NCBI GenBank assembly: GCA_964195995.1
Contig: CAXMQS010000074.1
Span: forward strand, 47,053 to 111,052
Direction: 5' to 3'
Origin: CAXMQS01 sp964195995
GTDB taxonomy: Bacteria; Actinomycetota; Acidimicrobiia; Spongiisociales; JAOTWH01
DNA: 64,000 nucleotides
The notes beneath the pieces are model-generated. The model was not told the DNA's origin, searched no databases, and saw nothing but the letters and a program-made list of their open reading frames with translations. How positions within the stretch are numbered: the first letter of the stretch is position 1; each line of letters opens with the position of its first letter. The position numbers and the translations under genes were made by a program. Shown here piece by piece: positions 44,961 through 53,620 of this stretch.

Positions 44961-45762
44961 TGACGATGTCGTCGAGCCCTTCCTCGGGCTCGGGGTATGA
45001 CATATTCAATCCTTGGAGCGTGTCGATCAGGACGCGCGAGATGAGCACGTTGCGATACCACTTCCTGTTGGCAGGTATCACATACCACGGCGCGTAGGCG
45101 GTCGACGTCTTGCCGATGGCCGCCTCGTAAGCCTCCATGAAGTCTGGCCACAGCTTGCGATCGTCGAGATCACCGGCGCGGAACTTCCAGCGGCTCTGCG
45201 GCTCGTCGAGGCGGGCCTGCAAGCGTTCCTTCTGTTCGTCCAGGTCGATGTGCAGGTAGAACTTGACGATGGTGGTGCCCTCGTCAGCCAGCAGCCTCTC
45301 GAACTCGTTGATGTGGTCGTAGCGCCGGCTCCAGCGCTCCTCGGGCACGATGTCGTGCACCCGTACCACGAGAACGTCCTCGTAGTGGCTGCGGTTGAAT
45401 ATCACGATCTCGCCCGCCCCCGGGGTGTGGTCGTGGACCCGCCATAGGTAGTCGTGAGCGAGCTCCTCAGGCGTCGGCTTCTTGAAGCCGGCAACCTTGA
45501 CTCCCTGCGGATTCACCCCACGGAATACGTGGCGGATAGTGCCGTCCTTACCGCCGGAGTCCATCGCCTGCAGAACCACGAGCACCTTGTGTTTGCTCTC
45601 CGCCCACAGCACGCGCTGCAGCTCTGCCAGGTCTTGGCGCATCTCGCCGAGGAGCGCCCTCGACTCTTTCTTGCCGGCTGGGAAGAGCTGGTCATCGTTC
45701 GGGTCCCAGGCCGACAGGTCAACGGCGGAGCCCGGGGTGACCCGGTAACGAGAGGTGTCCAT
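44953..45762 (-). CDS. ppk2: Polyphosphate kinase 2 family protein
   Basis: Polyphosphate:nucleotide phosphotransferase, 269 residues, single PPK2 domain. Walker A MDSGGKDGT, GFKKPTPEEL, the lid/Walker B region IFNRSHYEDVLVVRVH, and the C-terminal YAPWYVIPANRKWYRN. Length and motifs fit the one-domain class that phosphorylates nucleoside mono- or diphosphates with polyphosphate; the exact nucleotide cannot be read from sequence. Divergent from rpe. Confidence 0.9.
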   Translation of the reverse strand: MDTSRYRVTPGSAVDLSAWDPNDDQLFPAGKKESRALLGEMRQDLAELQRVLWAESKHKVLVVLQAMDSGGKDGTIRHVFRGVNPQGVKVAGFKKPTPEELAHDYLWRVHDHTPGAGEIVIFNRSHYEDVLVVRVHDIVPEERWSRRYDHINEFERLLADEGTTIVKFYLHIDLDEQKERLQARLDEPQSRWKFRAGDLDDRKLWPDFMEAYEAAIGKTSTAYAPWYVIPANRKWYRNVLISRVLIDTLQGLNMSYPEPEEGLDDIVIS

Positions 45763-45803
45763 GGCCGCTCAGGTTAGGCGGGCCCTCTTACACTGGTTGC
45801 TCC

Positions 45804-46453
45804 GTGTCGGCAAAGATCGCACCCTCAATTCTGGCGGCCGACTTCGGCCACCTTGCCTCCGAGGTTGAATCGATCAACCAACATGCAGACATGTTGCACG
45901 TTGACATCATGGACGGGCACTTCGTGCCAAATCTGTCCTTGGGCATGCCGGTGGTCAGGGCCCTTCGTCGCCACTCGAACCTGCCGTTCGACTGCCACCT
46001 GATGATGACCAATCCCGATGCCTATCTGGTGGAGCTAGCGGCGGCAGGTGCAACGATTGTGACGATGCACATCGAGGCGATCCCCGACCCGACGGAGGCA
46101 GCAGCGAAGGCCAGAGACCTCGAACTGGGGTTCGGGCTCGTTATCAATCCGGGAACGCCCTTTGGGGCCGTGCTTCCGTTCGTTGAGCTCTGTGATCTGG
46201 TCGTCGTGATGTCGGTTGAACCCGGCCACGGCGGTCAGACATTCATTGACGAAGTTCTTAGGGAGGTAGAGGCTGCCAGGAATTTCATTGACTCCGAGGG
46301 ACTCGGTGCCGATATAGAGATCGACGGTGGAATAACCACGGTTACCGCTCCGCGAGCTCGATCAGCCGGCGTCGACATCTTCGTCGCAGGTACGTCGGTC
46401 TTTGGGGAGGTGAACAGGGGCGACGCCATCGAGAACCTACGTAAAGCGATCAC

Positions 46454-46457
<4 letters not shown>
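45804..46457 (+). CDS. rpe: Ribulose-phosphate 3-epimerase
   Basis: Interconverts ribulose 5-phosphate and xylulose 5-phosphate. 217-residue TIM barrel with IAPSILAADF, HVDIMDGHFVPN, HLMM and the phosphate loop IDGGI. The usual PGFGGQ reads PGHGGQ. GTG start; a TACACT ten bases upstream (45789) could be its -10, giving a very short leader. Overlaps the next gene by 4 bases. Confidence 0.95.
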
Positions 46458-47389
<932 letters not shown>

Positions 47390-47402
47390 CAGTCTCCGAC
47401 GC

Positions 47403-47408
47403 TACAAT
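47403..47408 (+). promoter_or_regulatory. Candidate -10 of the riboflavin operon
   Basis: TACAAT, 14 bases before the start of the FMN aptamer. No convincing -35 is visible at 16-18 bases. Confidence 0.45.
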
Positions 47409-47421
47409 TCGTCTGAGTCCA

Positions 47422-47532
47422 CCTTCGGGGCAGGGCGAAATCCCCGACCGGCGGTCACAGCCCGCGACCCCCATGCAGGGGTGGATCCGGTGAAACTCCG
47501 GGGCCGACGGTGAAAGTCCGGATGAGAGAAGG
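47422..47532 (+). promoter_or_regulatory. FMN riboswitch (RFN element)
   Basis: The complete conserved skeleton is readable: P1 CCTTC/GAAGG, GGGGCAGGGCGAAATCCCC, GACCGGCGGT, AGCCCGCGA, GGATCCGGTGAAACTCCGG, GGCCGACGGTGAAAGTCCGG and ATGAGAGAAGG. It lies 44 bases before ribD. Downstream are GC-rich bases and the ribosome binding site but no T-run, so control is probably by masking the ribD start rather than by termination. Confidence 0.97.
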
Positions 47533-47576
47533 TTGGTCGTCCGCTCTCGCGCGCGGCCGTCTTATCTGGAGGTCAC

Positions 47577-48620
47577 GTGGAAGCGATGATGCGGCGGGCA
47601 ATCGGGCTGGCGACTAGCCGCCGTCCCCACCCCAACCCGGCAGTTGGCGCCGTCGTGCTCGATGCGACCGGAACTGTTGTCGGTGAGGGATCCCATGAGG
47701 GTTCCGGTCAGCCTCATGCAGAAGTCGCGGCACTGACTGCTGCCGGAGATCGCGCCAGGGGCGGGGTCATCGTCGTGACGCTTGAGCCGTGCGCCCACCA
47801 TGGCAGGACACCACCGTGCACCGATGCCATCGTCGAGGCAGGAGTCTCCAGGGTCGTCGTCGGCGCTGACGACCCCGACGATCAGGTGGCCGGCCGCGGG
47901 TTCGCTGCTCTCGCCGCAGCAGGCATAGATGTCGAGCGCGGGCTGCTAGCACAAGAAGTGCAAGCAGCCGATCCTGCGTACTTCCACCATCGTCGAACAG
48001 GCCTTCCTTTGATGCGCTTCAAAGCTGCCCTGACGCTCGACGGCCAGGTAGCGGCTGCAGACGGCACATCGCAGTGGATCACTGGTCCGGACGCGAGGGA
48101 GGACGGCCATCGGCTTAGAGCTGCTTCCGATGCCGTCATGGTTGGCGCCGGCACTCTCCTCGCCGACGACCCGAGACTCACCGTCCGCCTTGACGGTCAT
48201 GACGGATTCCAGCCGACGCCGATCCTCATAGTCGGCAACCGGGTCGTGCCCCCCACAGCAGCGGTCTTTGCAGGCACTCCCATCGTATATGTGACCCATC
48301 CAGTCGATCTTCCGGCCGAGGTCGTCGTCGTGCCTGCCGGTAAGGACGGTGTCGATGTCACGGCCGTTGCCAAGGACCTCGCCGAGCGCGGCCTGCTGAG
48401 CGTTCTTGTCGAGGGGGGTCCCACTCTGGCCGGATCCCTGATCCAAGCCGGCTTGATGTCTCGAGCAACGTTCTACCTCGGAGCCATGTTGGCCGCAGGG
48501 CGAGGACTGGCTCCCATCGCAGGCACGTGGCGAACTGTGACGAACTCACGACCCGTCGTGATTGAGCGGACGATTGCCTTGGGCCCAGATCTCCGCGTCG
48601 ACCTCAGGATGGAGAGCTGA
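47577..48620 (+). CDS. ribD: Bifunctional diaminohydroxyphosphoribosylaminopyrimidine deaminase / 5-amino-6-ribosylamino uracil reductase
   Basis: Second and third steps of riboflavin synthesis, 347 residues. The deaminase half has HAEV and PCAHHGRTPPC zinc ligands; the reductase half starts near 140 with RFKAALTLDGQVAA, SQWITGPDAR and VEGGPTLAGSL. GTG start after GGAGGTCAC. Under the FMN riboswitch. Appears intact. Confidence 0.96.
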   Translation: MEAMMRRAIGLATSRRPHPNPAVGAVVLDATGTVVGEGSHEGSGQPHAEVAALTAAGDRARGGVIVVTLEPCAHHGRTPPCTDAIVEAGVSRVVVGADDPDDQVAGRGFAALAAAGIDVERGLLAQEVQAADPAYFHHRRTGLPLMRFKAALTLDGQVAAADGTSQWITGPDAREDGHRLRAASDAVMVGAGTLLADDPRLTVRLDGHDGFQPTPILIVGNRVVPPTAAVFAGTPIVYVTHPVDLPAEVVVVPAGKDGVDVTAVAKDLAERGLLSVLVEGGPTLAGSLIQAGLMSRATFYLGAMLAAGRGLAPIAGTWRTVTNSRPVVIERTIALGPDLRVDLRMES

Positions 48621-48781
48621 TGGTCAGCGGAGTCGCCACCGCCAGGGACGAACTCGAGTTCGAGGTCGCCCTCATACCCCACCCACTTAAGATCACGGGC
48701 CTTTCGGTCGAGAAGGAAGGCTGTCTCGTCAATGTCGAGACCGCGGTGACTGCCAAATATGTCGAGAGGTTGGTGAGATGA
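48620..48781 (+). pseudogene. ribE: Truncated riboflavin synthase (RibE), C-terminal remnant
   Basis: A 53-codon frame coupled to both neighbours: ATG shares its A with the ribD stop, and its own TGA overlaps the ribBA ATG. The translation matches only the last 50 residues of the second lumazine-binding repeat of riboflavin synthase: FEVALIPHPLKITGL, then GCLVNVE and AKYVERLV. Full RibE has about 200 residues, so roughly 150 N-terminal residues, including the first repeat, are missing in a clean in-frame way. It could not form a normal active site. A deletion in the genome and an assembly error are both possible. Confidence 0.85.
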
Positions 48782-50007
48782 ACACGATCCCCGAGGCCAT
48801 CGCTGCCATCGCTGCAGGAGGGTTCGTCGTCGTCGTCGACGACGCCGATCGCGAGAACGAAGCTGACCTCATCCTCGCCGCCGAGATGGCAACAGCAGAG
48901 AACATCGCCTTCATGGTCAAGCACACCAGCGGGCTCATCTGCGCCCCCACCGCTCCAGAGCTGCTCGATGCCTTAGGCCTGCCCCTGATGGTCGAGAGCA
49001 ATGCCGAGTCACACGACACCGCCTTTACGGTGTCCGTTGACTTCCGTGGGGACACAACCACAGGCATCTCCGCGGCCGACCGTGCTGCCACCCTGCGGGC
49101 TCTCGCCCACCCAGATACTCGCCCTGATGAGCTGGCCCGTCCTGGCCACATCTTCCCGCTTCGCTACTGCGACGGCGGTGTGCTGGTGCGGCCCGGGCAC
49201 ACGGAGGCGGCAGTCGACCTGGCGATGGCGGCTGGCCTGGCCCCAGTCGGGGTCGTTTGCGAGCTCGTTGCAGCAGACGGATCGATGGCCACAGGAGTTG
49301 ACATCGAGGAGTTCATCGCCGAGTACGACCTGCCGATGGTGAGCATCGCCGATCTCATCGCATACAGGCTTGCTGAGGGCGATGAGGCACCGATCCCGAT
49401 CAAGCGGATGATGGTCGAGGCGGCCGCAACGGCACGCCTCCCGACTGTGCATGGCGTGTTCCAGATCGTTGGATACGAGGCCGGGGATACCGAGATCGTC
49501 GCGCTCATCATGGGGGATGTCGCCGTCGAAGGCGTCATGGTGCGCGTCCACTCCGAGTGTGTCACGGGAGACGCCCTCGGCAGCCTGCGCTGCGACTGTC
49601 GAGAGCAGCTCAACGAGTCCATGGAGAGGGTCGCCACCGAAGGCACGGGTGTTGTGCTGTACATGCGTGGACACGAGGGACGCGGCATCGGGCTCCTGCC
49701 CAAGCTGTCGGCATATGCCCTCCAGGACCAGGGCCTGGACACCGTTGAGGCCAACGAGGAACTCGGCCTTCCTGCAGACGGGCGGGACTACGCCGAGGCG
49801 GCTGCGGTGCTGAAGGACCTCGGCGTGTTGTCGGTGAGGCTCCTTACCAATAACCCGGCAAAGCAGTCGGCTCTCGAGTCGCGGGGTGTCCCTGTCAAGG
49901 AGAGGGTTCCCATGAGATCCGTCCCAACCGCTGAGAACGAGCGCTATCTGGCGACGAAGGTCTCGAAGATGGGACATCTGATGGAAGACGACAATGGACC
50001 ATCGTGA
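48778..50007 (+). CDS. ribBA: Bifunctional 3,4-dihydroxy-2-butanone 4-phosphate synthase / GTP cyclohydrolase II
   Basis: 409 residues, both starting branches of riboflavin synthesis. The RibB half (1-200) has DDADRENEADL, HTSG and the RPGHT loop; the RibA half has the zinc site CVTGDALGSLRCDC and RGHEGRGIGL. Both active sites look intact. The 3' end overlaps ribH by 14 bases. Confidence 0.96.
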   Translation: MNTIPEAIAAIAAGGFVVVVDDADRENEADLILAAEMATAENIAFMVKHTSGLICAPTAPELLDALGLPLMVESNAESHDTAFTVSVDFRGDTTTGISAADRAATLRALAHPDTRPDELARPGHIFPLRYCDGGVLVRPGHTEAAVDLAMAAGLAPVGVVCELVAADGSMATGVDIEEFIAEYDLPMVSIADLIAYRLAEGDEAPIPIKRMMVEAAATARLPTVHGVFQIVGYEAGDTEIVALIMGDVAVEGVMVRVHSECVTGDALGSLRCDCREQLNESMERVATEGTGVVLYMRGHEGRGIGLLPKLSAYALQDQGLDTVEANEELGLPADGRDYAEAAAVLKDLGVLSVRLLTNNPAKQSALESRGVPVKERVPMRSVPTAENERYLATKVSKMGHLMEDDNGPS

Positions 50008-50456
50008 GGATGACGTGCTCCTGGACGCCTCTGGCCTCCGTGTCGCCATCGTCGTGTCCGAATTCAACAGCGAGATAACCGATGGTCTTCTCAACGGTGC
50101 TCGCGTGCGGCTCAAGCTGGCCAAGTGCACTGATATCGACGTGATAAGGGCACCGGGTACCTTCGAGCTCCCGTTACTGGCCAGGAAGGCAGCCCAGTCC
50201 GGCTACGACGCCGTTGTGGCGCTTGGAGCGGTGATTGAGAGTGAAAACCGACCACTTCGAGCACATCGCACGCGAGGCCGTCTCAGGGCTCATGCGATCG
50301 ACTCTGGACACCGGAGTTCCGATCGGACTCGGCGTTATCACGGTTCGCCAGGTGGAGCATGCCGAGGCGCAGTCGAAGTCAGGTCCTGGCAACAAAGGGG
50401 CAGAAGCCGCGGCCGCAGCCGTTCGGGCGGCGCTGGCCCTAAAGGAGATGGAGTAG
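49994..50456 (+). pseudogene. ribH: 6,7-dimethyl-8-ribityllumazine synthase, frameshifted
   Basis: Lumazine synthase split by a single extra base. The first 84 codons read normally (VAIVVSEFNSEITDGLL, APGTFELP, VALGAVIESE). In the A-run at 50244-50247 the frame shifts +1; the continuation TDHFEHIAREAVSGLM, PIGLGVITV and the C-terminal QSKSGPGNKGAEAA are in the next frame, ending at 50456. Removing one A restores a standard protein of 153 residues. The unshifted frame runs on to 50560 with no family similarity. A homopolymer sequencing error is the simplest cause; true loss cannot be excluded, given ribE. Confidence 0.9.
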
Positions 50457-50504
50457 AAACCTGGTCCTTTCCCGAATGCAGTCGATGGAGTGACCGCGAA
50501 TCCG

Positions 50505-50510
50505 TATACT
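50505..50510 (+). promoter_or_regulatory. Probable -10 of the infC operon
   Basis: TATACT, five of six matches, in the gap after ribH. At 17 bases upstream is a weak TCGATG (50482). The transcript would carry a leader of about 110 bases. Confidence 0.5.
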
Positions 50511-50576
50511 CCTTAGCGGTGAAAGTGGGAGTGAGCTCCCCACCCGGCCACCGCAGGTGAGCCGAGGTCGAACTGC

Positions 50577-50608
50577 AAGCAGCAGGGTTTTCGCCTTGCT
50601 GCTTTCTT
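50577..50608 (+). terminator. Hairpin with T-rich tail in the infC leader (possible attenuator)
   Basis: An 11-bp stem (50577-50587 with 50594-50604) around TTTTCG, ending in TTTCTT, 23 bases before the infC start. A terminator between promoter and gene suggests regulated read-through. Leaders of infC-rpmI-rplT operons are autoregulated by L20 in some bacteria; whether this is that kind of element is not shown. A second hairpin (GTGGGAG/CTCCCCAC) lies at 50525-50543. Confidence 0.55.
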
Positions 50609-50630
50609 ACGCCACGAGAGGAGACTCGAC

Positions 50631-51149
50631 ATAGCGAACGCCCCGCGCGTGAACGACAAGATCCGTGCCCCCGAGGTGCGTCTTGTCGGGCCCGATGGAT
50701 CACAGATCGGCATCAAGAAGAGGGACGAGGCCCTGTGGTTGGCAAACCAGCTGGAGATGGACCTCGTCGAGGTCGCACCGGACGCAACGCCACCCGTATG
50801 CCGGATCATGGACTACGGCAAGCACAAGTACGAGCAGTCCGTCCGAGACCGCGAGACCCGCAAGAAATCTACGAAGACGGTTATCAAAGAAGTGAAGTTC
50901 CGTCCCAAGATCGATGTTCATGACTACGAGACCAAGAAGCGAAGGGTCGAAGAGTTCCTGGGCGATCGCGACAAGGTGAAGGTGACGATGATGTTCCGAG
51001 GTCGAGAGGTGTCACACCCAGAGTTGGGGAGAGATCTGCTGACCAGGTTGGCTGAGGATGTGTCCGAGTTCGGTGCAATGGAGACGGCGCCGAAGCTCGA
51101 GGGGCGCAACATGACGATGCTGCTCGTTCCCACCAGGAAGAATGGTTGA
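50631..51149 (+). CDS. infC: Translation initiation factor IF-3, probable AUA start
   Basis: 172 residues: N-domain VNDKIRAPEVRLVGPDG, linker KKSTKTVIKEVKFRPKI, C-domain HDYETKKRRVEEFL and FRGREVSHPELG. The best ribosome binding site AGGAG (50619-50623) sits 7 bases before an in-frame ATA at 50631, giving IANAPRVNDKIR, which lines up with the usual actinobacterial I-S-x-x-PRINDRIR. The first conventional codon, GTG 50649, is 25 bases from AGGAG. Rare start codons on infC let IF-3 repress its own synthesis. Confidence 0.85.
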   Translation: MANAPRVNDKIRAPEVRLVGPDGSQIGIKKRDEALWLANQLEMDLVEVAPDATPPVCRIMDYGKHKYEQSVRDRETRKKSTKTVIKEVKFRPKIDVHDYETKKRRVEEFLGDRDKVKVTMMFRGREVSHPELGRDLLTRLAEDVSEFGAMETAPKLEGRNMTMLLVPTRKNG

Positions 51150-51153
51150 CGAA

Positions 51154-51348
51154 ATGCCGAAACAGAAGACACACCGTGGTGCCGCCAAGAGGTACAAGGC
51201 GACCGGAACCGGGAAGTTCCGTCGGCGCAAGTCCTGGCGTGGTCACAACCGCCACAAGAAGACTTCGGCGCGGTGGCGTCGTTCGCAGGGTGATATTGAC
51301 GTGCACCCAGCCGACCGCAAGCGTGTCCGTCGACTGATGGGCCGATAG
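51154..51348 (+). CDS. rpmI: Large ribosomal subunit protein bL35
   Basis: 64 residues, highly basic, MPKQKTHRGAAKRYKATGTG start and KRVRRLMGR end. A shorter leader codon at 51142 is in frame, but ATG 51154 gives the universal N-terminus. Confidence 0.96.
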   Translation: MPKQKTHRGAAKRYKATGTGKFRRRKSWRGHNRHKKTSARWRRSQGDIDVHPADRKRVRRLMGR

Positions 51349-51357
51349 GAGGATCCG

Positions 51358-51717
51358 ATGGCACGAGTCAAACGTTCAGTTGCCGCTCGCAAGAAGCGCC
51401 GCAAGGTTCTCGAGCAGGCCAAGGGATACACCGGCGCGAGAAGCAGGCGTTACCGCGCGGCGCGCGAGCAGGTCCTGGGTGCCGGTGTCGATTCCTATGC
51501 GCACCGCAAGGCGCGCAAGGGAGACTTCCGCAAGCTCTGGATAACACGTATCAACGCTGCCGCCAGGGTCCATGGTGTTTCTTACTCCCAGTTCATCGCC
51601 GGATTGAAGGCTGCTGAGATCGATGTCGATCGCAAGATGCTGGCGGAGATCGCTGTCAACGATCCCAAGGCGTTCGGTGAACTGGTCAAGACCGCCAAGG
51701 GAGCCTCGAAGAGCTGA
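51358..51717 (+). CDS. rplT: Large ribosomal subunit protein bL20
   Basis: 119 residues: MARVKRSVAARKKRRKVLEQ, then GARSRRYRAAREQ and FRKLWITRINAA. AGGAGG precedes the ATG. It is an assembly protein for the 50S subunit and in some bacteria the repressor of this operon. Confidence 0.97.
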   Translation: MARVKRSVAARKKRRKVLEQAKGYTGARSRRYRAAREQVLGAGVDSYAHRKARKGDFRKLWITRINAAARVHGVSYSQFIAGLKAAEIDVDRKMLAEIAVNDPKAFGELVKTAKGASKS

Positions 51718-52442
51718 CTGAGGTCATCTCCTCGACCGCCAACAAGCGGGTTGGGGCTGCGGCGAAGCTGGCCGATCGCAGGGCTCGCACAGCGTCCGGG
51801 CACAGCCTCCTCGAGGGCCCGCACCTCATAGGGGCGGCCATTGCTGCCGGCGTCGACCTCGAGGTCATCTTCGCTCTGGAGGACACACCGTTACCGGCCA
51901 CCGATGCCGAGGTAGTGCTGGTGGCCCCTCATGTTCTGACGAAGCTGGCGCCGACCGAGCACCCGCGGGGGCCCGTCGCCGTGTTCGCTCCGCGGCCACT
52001 TCCGGCAGGCGATGGTCATGCCCTGGTCCTGTGGAGCCTCTCCGATCCCGGCAACGTTGGCACGCTCATTCGTACGGCGGCCGCCTTCGCTCTTGATGTC
52101 ATCACTGTTCCCGGCACTGCCGACGTCTGGTCGCCGAAGGTGTTGCGGGCGGGCGCCGGGGCCCACTTCGGCGTCGGATTCGACGAAGTCGAGAGCGTCG
52201 CTGATCTGACCGGGGCCGGTTACCGCGTCATCGCGTCGGTGGGGACCGGCGGAGCGTGGCCGGACGAGATCCAAATACGGACCCAGTCGGCGCTGCTCGT
52301 CGGCAACGAGGCGCATGGATTACCGATTGAGGTCTCGGAGGCTGCCGACGTTCGGGTGTCGATTCCGATGCAGGGTGGAACGGAGAGCTTCAACGCGGGC
52401 GTCGCCGGATCCATTCTGGCCTACACCCTGTTCGGCACTTAG
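51714..52442 (+). CDS. TrmH/SpoU family RNA 2'-O-methyltransferase, probable CUG start
   Basis: 242 residues. N-terminal substrate-binding domain (NKRVGAAAKLADRR, HSLLEGPHLI) and SPOUT knot with LSDPGNVGTLIRTAAAF, LLVGNEAHGL and SIPMQGGTESFNAGVAGSI. The same frame closes upstream at a TGA (51678), and between there and the conserved start of the domain no ATG, GTG or TTG exists. CTG 51714, whose CTGA overlaps the rplT stop and follows GGGAG, is the only plausible start. Position equals tsnR (Rv1644) in Mycobacterium. Confidence 0.88.
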   Translation: MTEVISSTANKRVGAAAKLADRRARTASGHSLLEGPHLIGAAIAAGVDLEVIFALEDTPLPATDAEVVLVAPHVLTKLAPTEHPRGPVAVFAPRPLPAGDGHALVLWSLSDPGNVGTLIRTAAAFALDVITVPGTADVWSPKVLRAGAGAHFGVGFDEVESVADLTGAGYRVIASVGTGGAWPDEIQIRTQSALLVGNEAHGLPIEVSEAADVRVSIPMQGGTESFNAGVAGSILAYTLFGT

Positions 52443-52461
52443 GACCGTTATCGTTCGCCCC

Positions 52462-52521
52462 GTGTCGCCTTTCGCAATCTTCGGATCCTTTAGCGGGCGC
52501 GGGGCCCGTGGCATGCACTGA
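52462..52521 (+). CDS. pheST leader peptide (Phe-rich attenuator peptide)
   Basis: A 19-codon frame, GTG to TGA, encoding MSPFAIFGSFSGRGARGMH. Phe codons are at positions 4, 7 and 10, evenly spaced. It lies between trmH and the terminator that precedes pheS, the arrangement of a ribosome-mediated attenuator that senses charged tRNA-Phe. No ribosome binding site is visible; a TATCGT (52449-52454) seven bases upstream could be a -10 giving a leaderless message. Confidence 0.75.
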   Translation: MSPFAIFGSFSGRGARGMH

Positions 52522-52546
52522 CCAGCGCATAACCCACAACCTGAGG

Positions 52547-52571
52547 CCCGGAGCACGAGCTCCGGGTTTTT
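52547..52571 (+). terminator. Attenuator terminator upstream of pheS
   Basis: A perfect 8-bp stem CCCGGAGC/GCTCCGGG with loop ACGA and TTTTT, ending two bases before the pheS ATG. Upstream segments GGGCC (52502) and GTGG can pair with CCAC and GGCCC (52545-52549), the latter overlapping the terminator stem, which gives a plausible antiterminator. Confidence 0.9.
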
Positions 52572-52573
52572 GA

Positions 52574-53620
52574 ATGAGTGAAGACCTACAGCAACAACTA
52601 GCCGACCTCGCGGTAAACGGAGCCGAGCTGGTGAGCGCGGCTGCCACGCTTGAAGAGCTCGCCGGTGCCGAGGCGGAAACGATCGGCAAGCGGTCACTTG
52701 TTTCCACGACGCGCCGCTCTCTGGGGTCGGTCGACGAGGCACAGCGACCCGCCCTGGGACGACTCATCAACGAGGTGTCGGAGACGTTGAGCAGGCAGAT
52801 CGCAGCGAAGCGTCTGCGGCTGGAGACGGAGGGAGATGCCGAGCGGCTCGCCACCGAAGCCCTCGACATGACGCTGCCCGGACGCGTCCCGTCGCGAGGC
52901 ACCCATCATCTCATTACGACTGCGCTCGAGGAGATAACCGACATCTTCGTGTCGATGGGATACGACGTGGCTGCAGGACCCGAGGCAGAGACGACCTGGT
53001 ACAACTTCACTGCGCTCAATATCGGCCCCGACCATCCGGCCAGGGCTGAGACCGACACCATCTACCTCGACTACGGCCCACCCGGCGAGATCTTGCTGCG
53101 AACGCACACGTCGCCGATGCAGGCGCGCTACATGCAGGAACACCCGCCTCCGGTGCACGTGGTTGTCCCTGGGCGAGTCTTCCGGCAGGAGGACGTTGAC
53201 CCGACGCATAGTCCTGTGTTCCACCAGCTGGAGGGCTTGGCGGTGGCCGACGGGATCACCTTCGGAGACCTGCGAGGGACGCTAGAGACGTTCGCCAAGC
53301 GCTACTTCGGCAAGGACCGCATCGTTCGCTTTCTCCCGAGCTACTTCCCATTCACCGAGCCTTCAGCCGAGATGCTCGTCTCTTGCTTCGCCTGTGACGG
53401 CAGCGGCTGCCGCGTTTGTGCGCAAGAGGGCTGGATAGAGATGCTGGGTTGCGGCATGGTGCATCCGGCCGTCTTCGAGGCCGTCGGCTACGACCCGGCT
53501 GCGGTGACCGGGTTCGCCTTCGGTCTTGGCGTCGACCGCTTCGCCATGGTGCGACACGGCCTGACAGACCTGCGCCACCTCTTCGCCGGGGACGTCCGAG
53601 TATTGGGGCAATTCCGATGA
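52574..53620 (+). CDS. pheS: Phenylalanyl-tRNA synthetase alpha subunit
   Basis: 348 residues, class IIc. N-terminal coiled coil (about 1-90), then the catalytic core with motif 2 PGRVFRQEDVDPTHSPVFHQLEG, FFPF-type FLPSYFPFTEPSAE and motif 3 GFAFGLGVDRFAM. It keeps the paired cysteines CFACDGSGCRVC common in bacterial PheS. Transcribed through the attenuator; pheT overlaps by 4 bases. Confidence 0.97.
   Translation: MSEDLQQQLADLAVNGAELVSAAATLEELAGAEAETIGKRSLVSTTRRSLGSVDEAQRPALGRLINEVSETLSRQIAAKRLRLETEGDAERLATEALDMTLPGRVPSRGTHHLITTALEEITDIFVSMGYDVAAGPEAETTWYNFTALNIGPDHPARAETDTIYLDYGPPGEILLRTHTSPMQARYMQEHPPPVHVVVPGRVFRQEDVDPTHSPVFHQLEGLAVADGITFGDLRGTLETFAKRYFGKDRIVRFLPSYFPFTEPSAEMLVSCFACDGSGCRVCAQEGWIEMLGCGMVHPAVFEAVGYDPAAVTGFAFGLGVDRFAMVRHGLTDLRHLFAGDVRVLGQFR

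Noticed and set aside
50457..50560. C-terminal continuation of the unshifted ribH frame
   Set aside because: Random, basic, Ser/Arg-rich sequence; the true lumazine synthase C-terminus is in the next frame.
52443..52573. T-box riboswitch for pheST
   Set aside because: No T-box sequence or specifier-loop structure; the Phe-codon leader ORF with terminator explains the region better.
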